Notes under the pieces: model-generated
The model's database searches: none
What the model saw: the letters and a program-made list of their open reading frames with translations, nothing else
What the model was told of the DNA's origin: nothing
Position numbers and translations under genes: made by a program
Part shown: positions 58,288-64,000 of the stretch, piece after piece
Position numbering within the stretch: the stretch's first letter is position 1
How the letters are laid out: each line of letters begins with the position of its first letter
Assembly (NCBI GenBank): GCA_038993745.2
Contig: CP160629.1
Span: 124,001 to 188,000, forward strand
From: Aliivibrio fischeri
Lineage (GTDB): Bacteria; Pseudomonadota; Gammaproteobacteria; Enterobacterales; Vibrionaceae
DNA length: 64,000 nt
Reading direction: 5' to 3'

Positions 58288-58322
58288 ACCTTTAGAGTGA
58301 AGCACCCTCGATTCTCGCATCT
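58288..58322 (-). repeat. Degraded module A fragment upstream of ugd
   Basis: CCTTTAGAGTGAAGCACCCT and CGATTCTCG resemble a worn inverted module A. It is the first repeat seen after the repeat-free O-antigen operon. Confidence 0.35.
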
Positions 58323-58378
58323 CATTTCTTTCTCCCTTATAATCAAATTAGTTAAAATTCCCTACAAGGATCATAAGA

Positions 58379-59545
58379 ATGAAAATAGCCATTGCTGGTA
58401 CAGGCTATGTTGGCCTATCAAATGCAGTGTTGTTAGCACAACATAATGAAGTAATTGCAGTTGATATTATGGCTGAAAAGGTTGAGTTGATTAATAATAA
58501 AAAATCACCTATTTCAGATGTGGAGATTGAAGACTTTCTGGCTAACAAGGAACTGAATCTTACAGCAACACTAGATAAAGAATTCGCCTATAAAGAGGCT
58601 GAATATGTAGTGATTGCAACGCCAACTGATTATGATCCTGTGACGAATTATTTTAATACGGGCTCTGTTGAAGCTGTAATTAAAGAAGTTATGGTTATCA
58701 ACCCAAAAGCAGTAATGGTTATCAAATCGACGGTTCCGGTTGGTTATACTGAGCGTATTAAACAAGAATTAGACTGTGAGAATATTATTTTCTCTCCTGA
58801 GTTTTTACGTGAAGGTCGTGCTCTTTTTGATAATTTACACCCATCTCGTATTATTGTGGGTGAGCAATCTGAGCGAGCTCAGGTATTCGCTGATTTATTG
58901 GTTGAAGGGGCGATAAAAGAGAACATTGAAGTATTACTGACGAATTCAACTGAAGCTGAGGCTGTTAAGTTGTTCTCGAATACTTACCTCGCGATGCGTG
59001 TTGCTTACTTTAATGAGTTGGATTCTTATGCTGAGGCACATGGTTTAGACGCTCGTCAGATTATTGAAGGCGTTGGTTTAGATCCTCGTATTGGTAATCA
59101 CTACAATAACCCATCATTTGGTTACGGTGGTTACTGTCTACCAAAGGACACTAAGCAGCTATTAGCGAATTACCAAGAAGTGCCGAATAATATTATTGGT
59201 GCAATTGTGGATGCTAATCGTACTCGTAAAGATTTTGTCGCTGAATCTATCATGAAACGTAATCCAAAAGTTGTGGGTATTTATCGTTTAATCATGAAAG
59301 CGGGTTCTGATAACTTCCGAGCTTCTTCAATTCAAGGCATTATGAAGCGCTTGAAAGCCAAAGGTATTGAAGTTGTCGTTTATGAGCCAGTATTAAAAGA
59401 AGCGGATTTCTTTAATTCTCGTGTGATTGAAGATTTGGCTGAGTTTAAGCAAGTGTCTGACGTGATTGTTTCAAACCGTATGATGGAAGAGTTATCAGAC
59501 GTTGAGAGTAAGGTTTACACTCGCGATTTGTTTGGTAGTGACTAA
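58379..59545 (+). CDS. ugd: UDP-glucose 6-dehydrogenase
   Basis: Oxidises UDP-glucose to UDP-glucuronate. It has 388 residues, the short bacterial type (E. coli Ugd 388). [56 protein letters not shown] and the catalytic Cys in [16 protein letters not shown] are present. ACAAGGATCATAAG gives a good ribosome binding site. It supplies UDP-GlcA for surface polysaccharides. Confidence 0.96.
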   Translation: MKIAIAGTGYVGLSNAVLLAQHNEVIAVDIMAEKVELINNKKSPISDVEIEDFLANKELNLTATLDKEFAYKEAEYVVIATPTDYDPVTNYFNTGSVEAVIKEVMVINPKAVMVIKSTVPVGYTERIKQELDCENIIFSPEFLREGRALFDNLHPSRIIVGEQSERAQVFADLLVEGAIKENIEVLLTNSTEAEAVKLFSNTYLAMRVAYFNELDSYAEAHGLDARQIIEGVGLDPRIGNHYNNPSFGYGGYCLPKDTKQLLANYQEVPNNIIGAIVDANRTRKDFVAESIMKRNPKVVGIYRLIMKAGSDNFRASSIQGIMKRLKAKGIEVVVYEPVLKEADFFNSRVIEDLAEFKQVSDVIVSNRMMEELSDVESKVYTRDLFGSD

Positions 59546-59549
59546 AATC

Positions 59550-59610
59550 AAGGTGCTTCGCTGCGAGAGGCGAGGACGGACTTCGTCCTATAGGGGCGAG
59601 TAAAGACTTA
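59550..59610 (+). repeat. Module A with hairpin variant after ugd
   Basis: AAGGTGCTTCGCTGCGAGAG then GCGAGGACGGACTTCGTCCT and GGGGCGAGTAAAG. The hairpin version of module A, lacking the usual left edge. Confidence 0.75.
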
Positions 59611-59616
59611 AAAGCA

Positions 59617-59655
59617 AGAGCGGACATGACTAATTTGTTGTGTCCGCTTTTTTAT
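59617..59655 (+). terminator. Terminator after ugd
   Basis: AGCGGACA/TGTCCGCT stem (59619-59626 with 59641-59648) and a T-rich tail, located just beyond the module A copy. Confidence 0.8.
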
Positions 59656-59681
59656 TTTTGATTTTATAGGATTGAAGTAGT

Positions 59682-59718
59682 CTAGTCTTTAGTTGGCGAA
59701 GCGTATAGTTTTTAGTCA
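59682..59718 (+). repeat. Module C fragment upstream of the DHH gene
   Basis: TAGTCTTTAGTTGGCGAAGC then GTATAGTTTTTAG, a diverged module C with both arms. Confidence 0.65.
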
Positions 59719-59759
59719 TGCTATATTATTTCAAAATAAACAATAGAATGGATTGATAC

Positions 59760-60713
59760 ATGAACTACGACATCTTCAATGGTGATGCCGATGGCATTAT
59801 TGCACTTCTTCAACTTCGATTAGCTTATCCTCAAGAATCTGTATTGGTTACAGGTGTTAAACGTGACATTAATTTAGTAAAGAAAATCGATGTAAAGTCT
59901 GAAGATAGTTTAACTATTTTAGATATCTCTATGGAAAAGAACATAGCAGCTTTAGAGCTTGCCTTGGAGTCTGGCGCAGAAGTGTTTTATGCGGATCATC
60001 ATAGATGTGGTGATATTCCTGAGAATGAAAATTTATCTGCTCATATCGATTTAGATGCAAATACGTGTACAGCATTAATCATTGATAAATTATTGAATGG
60101 TCAGTTTCATGAGTGGGCAATTACGGCGGCGTATGGCGATAATTTAATTGCTAAAGCCGACGAGTTAGCTGATACCGCTGGTTTATCTTCTGAGCAAAAA
60201 TTTCAATTAAAAGAGCTTGGAACATTAATAAACTATAATGGATATGGGGCAAAAATTGACGATTTGCACTTTGACCCTGCTGAGTTATATCAAGCATTAA
60301 GACAATATTTGTCACCATTTGATGTTATTGAAGATAAAGCATCGCCTTTCTATCAATTACAAAGTGCTTATCAATCAGATATGAATCATGCATTATCGAT
60401 AGAGGCTCTGCACAAAAGTGAGAAACTGGCTTTGTTTGAGTTACCAAATACTGCGTGGGCTCGTCGAATTAGTGGTGTTTATGGTAATCTTTTGGCTAAT
60501 AAAACACCAAATTCATCGCATGCGGTGATAACGTTGAACGATGATGATACTTATACTGTCTCTTTACGAGCACCGTTAAATAATAAGCAAGGTGCAGGAG
60601 AGATCTGTAGCTCGTTTGCAACCGGTGGTGGTCGAGAGGCTGCTGCTGGAATTAATGCATTGCCAAAAGAGAAGATCGCTGAGTTTATTCAAGTTGTTGA
60701 AGGGAAGTATTAG
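59760..60713 (+). CDS. DHH superfamily phosphoesterase
   Basis: 317 residues. N-terminal MNYDIFNGDADGIIALLQL carries the D-x-D-G metal site, TILDISM the next Asp, and FYADHHRCGD the DHH motif. The C-terminal DHHA1 motif is TGGGREAAAGINALP. The family includes nano-RNases, cyclic-dinucleotide phosphodiesterases and other phosphoesterases; the substrate here is unknown. Similar proteins are sometimes mislabelled acetyltransferases. It lies between ugd and galE with repeats on both sides; no operon. Confidence 0.88.
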   Translation: MNYDIFNGDADGIIALLQLRLAYPQESVLVTGVKRDINLVKKIDVKSEDSLTILDISMEKNIAALELALESGAEVFYADHHRCGDIPENENLSAHIDLDANTCTALIIDKLLNGQFHEWAITAAYGDNLIAKADELADTAGLSSEQKFQLKELGTLINYNGYGAKIDDLHFDPAELYQALRQYLSPFDVIEDKASPFYQLQSAYQSDMNHALSIEALHKSEKLALFELPNTAWARRISGVYGNLLANKTPNSSHAVITLNDDDTYTVSLRAPLNNKQGAGEICSSFATGGGREAAAGINALPKEKIAEFIQVVEGKY

Positions 60714-60818
60714 AGCAGGGCGCTGCGCTTCGAGATGCGAGGATGCTTTGTTCGAGGGGCGAGTAACAGCAAAATCGAGTACCCCTGAAGCCTGCAAGCG
60801 AAGCGTCCTGAAACCTAG
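60713..60818 (+). repeat. Modules A and B between the DHH gene and galE
   Basis: Starts in the DHH stop codon (TAGAGCAGGGCGCTGCGCTT). It ends with half of module B: CCCCTGAAGCCTGCAAGCGA and AGCGTCCTGAAACCT. Confidence 0.8.
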
Positions 60819-60858
60819 TTTTTAGCTATTATCAAATAATTTAAAATAGAGAAATATA

Positions 60859-61866
60859 ATGAATATTTTAGTCACTGGCGGAATGGGTTACATCGGTAGC
60901 CACACATGTGTACAAATGATTGAGGCGGGCTTAACGCCGATCATTTTGGACAACTTATACAACAGTAAAGAAGTCGTACTTGATCGTATTGAAGCTTTGG
61001 TTGGTGTAAAACCTAAATTTTATCAAGGTGATATTCGCGATCCAAAAATCTTAGAAACCATCTTTGCTGAAAATCAAATTGATAGCGTGATTCACTTTGC
61101 TGGATTGAAAGCCGTTGGTGAGTCTGTTGAAAAACCAATTATGTATTACGATAACAATGTATCGGGTACGTTGGTTTTAGTTGAAGCGATGCGTAAAGCG
61201 GGCGTGAACAGTATTGTATTTAGTTCATCTGCAACGGTTTATGGTGATCCTGCATCAACACCAATTCGTGAAGATTTCCCAACATCAGCAACGAACCCTT
61301 ATGGCCGCAGTAAGCTGATGGTAGAAGAGTGTTTAACGGATATCCAAAAAGCACATCCTGAAATGAGTGTAACGCTATTACGCTACTTTAACCCTGTTGG
61401 TTCTCATAAATCAGGTACTATGGGTGAAGACCCTCAAGGTATTCCAAATAACTTGATGCCATTTATTTCTCAAGTGGCTGTTGGTCGTCGTGAATTCTTA
61501 TCTGTATTTGGTAATGATTACCCAACGGTTGATGGTACTGGCGTTCGTGATTATATCCATGTGGTTGATTTGGCTGATGGTCATTTAGCAGCACTAAAAT
61601 ACAAAGGCCAAGAAGCGGGTTTACATATCTATAACCTAGGTACGGGTAATGGTAATAGTGTTCTTCAGATGGTAACGGCATTTGAGAAAGCTTCTGGTGC
61701 GAAAGTTCCATATAAGATTGTCGATCGTCGTCCTGGTGATATTGCAGAATGTTGGGCTGATCCAGCAAAAGCTCGTGAAGAGCTGAAGTGGGAAGCGAAA
61801 CTGTCTCTTGATGATATGACTGCGGATACATGGCGTTGGCAGTCGAATAACCCTGAAGGGTATTAG
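60859..61866 (+). CDS. galE: UDP-glucose 4-epimerase
   Basis: Interconverts UDP-glucose and UDP-galactose. It has 335 residues. NAD motif [64 protein letters not shown] (YxxxK) and [13 protein letters not shown] match GalE. It stands alone, not in a gal operon, next to ugd, so it probably serves LPS/polysaccharide synthesis. Its stop codon begins a module A repeat. Confidence 0.97.
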   Translation: MNILVTGGMGYIGSHTCVQMIEAGLTPIILDNLYNSKEVVLDRIEALVGVKPKFYQGDIRDPKILETIFAENQIDSVIHFAGLKAVGESVEKPIMYYDNNVSGTLVLVEAMRKAGVNSIVFSSSATVYGDPASTPIREDFPTSATNPYGRSKLMVEECLTDIQKAHPEMSVTLLRYFNPVGSHKSGTMGEDPQGIPNNLMPFISQVAVGRREFLSVFGNDYPTVDGTGVRDYIHVVDLADGHLAALKYKGQEAGLHIYNLGTGNGNSVLQMVTAFEKASGAKVPYKIVDRRPGDIAECWADPAKAREELKWEAKLSLDDMTADTWRWQSNNPEGY

Positions 61867-62042
61867 GAGCAGGGCGCTTTGCTTCGAGAGGCGAGGACGG
61901 ACTTCGTCCTCGAGGGACGAGTAAGAACGGAAAAGTAAAAGCGAGGTTTCAGGATTCAGATCGGTTGCAGGGTTTAGAGGGGAGCGTTTTTTATCTTCCT
62001 GAAACCTGAAACCTGAAACCTGAAACCTGAAACCTGAAACCT
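61866..62042 (+). repeat. Modules A (hairpin variant) and B with expanded CCTGAAA array
   Basis: GGAGCAGGGCGCTTTGCTTC and GAGGACGGACTTCGTCCTCG form module A after galE. A B-like segment ends with six perfect tandem CCTGAAA heptamers (61998-62039) plus CCT. Confidence 0.85.
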
Positions 62043-62046
62043 AAGA

Positions 62047-62092
62047 TCAAAAAAGCCCACAGGCTATAAACCTGTGGGCTTTTTTATTTTAT
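62047..62092. terminator. Bidirectional terminator between galE and gpmI
   Basis: AAGCCCACAGG/CCTGTGGGCTT stem with loop CTATAAA, flanked by A-tract and T-tract, between converging genes. Confidence 0.92.
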
Positions 62093-62104
62093 CGACGATT
62101 TAAA

Positions 62105-62157
62105 GCTTTTCCTCGCTCCTTGAGCGAAGCGTCCTCGCCTCTAGTCCCTGCTCTTTT
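62105..62157 (-). repeat. Inverted module A at the gpmI stop
   Basis: TTTTCCTCGCTCCTTGAGCG, AAGCGTCCTCGCCTCTAGTC and CCTGCTCTTTTC. Read on the minus strand it begins just after the gpmI stop, mirroring the copy after galE. Confidence 0.85.
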
Positions 62158-62158
62158 C

Positions 62159-63691
62159 TTATTTAAAAAGAACTTCACCAGACATTTCAGCAGGAATCGC
62201 TGTATCTGTTAGTGCTAGCATCGTTGGAGCTAGGTCAGACAGTTTACCGCCTTCTTTAAACTCAACCGCTTTGCTACCTACGTAGATTAGAGGTACTGGA
62301 AGGTTAGTGTGAGCTGTGTGAACGCCGCCTGTTTCAGGGTCGATCATCATTTCAGCGTTACCGTGGTCAGCAGTGATAAGTAGTTGGCCATCAACTTCTT
62401 TGATTGCTTCAACAACTTTACCGATACACTCATCTAGAGATTCAACGGCTTTAACTGCTGCATCGTATACGCCAGTGTGGCCAACCATGTCACAGTTAGG
62501 GAAGTTACAAACGATAGCGTCGTATTTACCAGACTTGATAGCTGCAACTAATTTTTCAGTTAGCTCAGGTGCGCTCATTTCAGGTTGTAGATCGTAAGTC
62601 GCTACTTTTGGAGAAGCAACTAGTTGACGTTCTTCACCTTCAAACTCATCTTCGATGCCGCCATTGAAGAAGAAAGTAACGTGTGCGTATTTTTCAGTTT
62701 CAGAAATACGTAGTTGAGTTTTACCTTCTTTAGATAACCACTCACCGTATGTGTTTTCTAGAGACGCAGGAGCGAATGCACATAGTAGTGGAATATCAGC
62801 AGCGTATTGAGTCAACATTACGAAGTCGATTGCTGGGAATACGTTACGAGTGAAGCCATCAAAAGACGGTACGAAAGTACGAGTGATTTGACGAGCACGG
62901 TCAGCACGGTAGTTCATGAAGATAACTGCATCGCCATCAACGATAGCTGCTGATTCTTCGCCTTCCGCTTTGATTTCTGTTGCTTGAACAAATTCATCGT
63001 TCTCTTCACGAGCGTAAGCCGCTTCAAGACCTTCAACTGCTGTTGCAAAAGTGAATTCTGCTTTTGCTTCAGTCATTAGGTCGTAAGCTTTTTGAACACG
63101 TTCCCAGTTGTTGTCACGGTCCATTGCGTAGTAACGACCAACTAGAGAGGCAATACGGCCTTTACCTAGTTTAGCGAATAGCTCTTGGAAGTTTTTCAGT
63201 GAGTTCTCAGCTGAACGTGGTGGTGTATCACGGCCGTCTAGGAAACAGTGTAGGTAGATTTTCTCTGCGCCACGTGCTGCTGCCATTTCTACTGCTGCGT
63301 AGATGTGGTCTTCATGAGAGTGAACGCCACCTGGAGACATAAGACCCATGATGTGAACAGCTTTGCCTGCTTTAACTGCTTTGTCGATAGCGTTTACAAG
63401 TGTTTCGTTTTGTTGGAACTCACCATCAGAGATAGCTTTAGTGATACGAGTGAGGTCTTGATATACAACACGACCAGCGCCGATGTTAGTGTGACCTACT
63501 TCAGAGTTACCCATTTGACCATCAGGTAGACCAACGTCCATACCAGATGCAGAAATTAGCGTGTTTGGTTGATTAGCCATTAGGCCATCAAGAACTGGAG
63601 TGTTTGCGTTTGTAATTGCGTTATCTGCTTGAGTTTCACGGTGACCGTAACCATCAAGAATAACTAGAGCCATAGGCTTCTTAGCTGACAT
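62159..63691 (-). CDS. gpmI: 2,3-bisphosphoglycerate-independent phosphoglycerate mutase
   Basis: Manganese-dependent interconversion of 3- and 2-phosphoglycerate. 510 residues from ATG 63691; GAGGAACACCTTT precedes it, while the in-frame start six codons upstream at 63709 is less well placed. [23 protein letters not shown] and the nucleophile Ser in [17 protein letters not shown] (about residue 64) are present. [37 protein letters not shown] and [11 protein letters not shown] follow. Confidence 0.96.
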   Translation of the reverse strand: MSAKKPMALVILDGYGHRETQADNAITNANTPVLDGLMANQPNTLISASGMDVGLPDGQMGNSEVGHTNIGAGRVVYQDLTRITKAISDGEFQQNETLVNAIDKAVKAGKAVHIMGLMSPGGVHSHEDHIYAAVEMAAARGAEKIYLHCFLDGRDTPPRSAENSLKNFQELFAKLGKGRIASLVGRYYAMDRDNNWERVQKAYDLMTEAKAEFTFATAVEGLEAAYAREENDEFVQATEIKAEGEESAAIVDGDAVIFMNYRADRARQITRTFVPSFDGFTRNVFPAIDFVMLTQYAADIPLLCAFAPASLENTYGEWLSKEGKTQLRISETEKYAHVTFFFNGGIEDEFEGEERQLVASPKVATYDLQPEMSAPELTEKLVAAIKSGKYDAIVCNFPNCDMVGHTGVYDAAVKAVESLDECIGKVVEAIKEVDGQLLITADHGNAEMMIDPETGGVHTAHTNLPVPLIYVGSKAVEFKEGGKLSDLAPTMLALTDTAIPAEMSGEVLFK

Positions 63692-63775
63692 AAAGGTGTT
63701 CCTCGTCAATAACTTAATAAATTCGAATAAATAACTTTGTGTAATTTTACTACAAAGTTTGAAAATGGGCTAGGG

Positions 63776-63990
63776 GAAGAGCAGGAGGCTTCGCTTCGAG
63801 TGGCGGGGACGGACTTCGTCCTCAAGGGGCGAGGAAGAGCAAAAATCGAAGTTTCAGGAAAAGTAGAACAGAGTTAAGATCGCTTCGCTTGCAGAATTCA
63901 GAGGTGATCGTGGTGGCTACAGTGATCGCAATACAGTTCCTCTCCTTGATAGATGTCTTGTTGAGATTGGCAATGTTGATATATAGGGGA
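63776..63990. repeat. Modules A (hairpin variant), B fragment and D at the window end
   Basis: AGAGCAGGAGGCTTCGCTTC and GGGGACGGACTTCGTCCTCA (A), AAGTTTCAGGAAAAGTAG (B), then AGAGGTGATCGTGGTGGCTA and GGGGAGGTTAGGAGG (D). It fills the last 309 bases upstream of gpmI; no gene is seen. The gpmI promoter should lie between 63692 and 63775. Confidence 0.75.
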
Positions 63991-64000
63991 GGTTAGGAGG

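Noticed and set aside
58210-58446. 78-codon ORF upstream of ugd
   Set aside because: Runs across the wecA terminator and a degraded repeat into ugd in another frame; no protein-like features.
60592-60825. 77-codon ORF at the end of the DHH gene
   Set aside because: Out-of-frame reading of the DHH C-terminus and a module A/B repeat.
61998-62042. CRISPR-like array
   Set aside because: The units are contiguous 7-mers with no spacers, and no cas gene is present in the window.

Overview
The window reads as a chromosome segment of a gamma-proteobacterium of the family Vibrionaceae, most likely the Aliivibrio (Vibrio fischeri/salmonicida/logei) group. I infer this from an AT-rich chromosome, strongly conserved Vibrio/enterobacterial gene pairs (yicC|rph, ompR-envZ, bioH|comF, rpmB-rpmG, mutM next to coaD and the waa genes) and a hldD ... 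rjg layout like the surface-polysaccharide locus of Vibrio cholerae. Species assignment is inference.

Layout. 1-22 kb is housekeeping: gmk (cut by the window edge), psiE, a small secreted Cys-rich protein, an EamA exporter, yicC, rph, pyrE, an orphan ParA ATPase, ompR-envZ, a purine permease with an upstream PurR-like box, comF/bioH, tex, greB, lpxL, slmA, coaBC, radC, rpmB-rpmG and mutM. 22-33.3 kb is the LPS-core locus: two tightly overlapping minus-strand operons (GT9-GT2-GT2-coaD-GT90 and GT25-waaF-waaL-GT32-waaA), a plus-strand kdkA between them, and hldD. 33.6-37.3 kb is a junction: the rjg-like nuclease, a small four-helix-bundle protein, a TetR regulator and wzz. 37.3-57 kb is the O-antigen operon. 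It begins after the wzz terminator with an ops (RfaH) element and a decayed ORF, then runs wecB-wecC-asnB-GT-GT?-wzx-unknown-nitroreductase-like-small ORF-GT-wzy-GT-methyltransferase-rmlBADC-DUF1972 GT. Downstream are a WecA-type initiating transferase, ugd, a DHH phosphoesterase, galE and convergent gpmI.

How the genes work together. WecA starts the repeat unit on undecaprenyl phosphate. wecBC make UDP-ManNAcA, which asnB may amidate. rmlABCD make dTDP-rhamnose. The glycosyltransferases build the unit, and Wzx/Wzy/Wzz flip, polymerise and size it. WaaL ligates it to the core built by the waa locus on Kdo-lipid A (lpxL, waaA, kdkA, hldD).

Two features stand out. (1) Most intergenic gaps outside the O-antigen operon carry a mosaic family of short repeats, here called modules A-D. 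Module A often starts at a stop codon. One copy lies in frame inside rjg, another supplies the rjg C-terminus, and two nearly identical inverted copies of module C bracket the four-helix-bundle gene. (2) Six genes (parA-like, envZ, xanP-like, coaBC, mutM, wzx) are each split by what looks like a single-base deletion in a short homopolymer. Because coaBC is essential, this looks more like a systematic sequencing artefact than gene decay. No rRNA, tRNA, CRISPR array or intact insertion sequence was seen.
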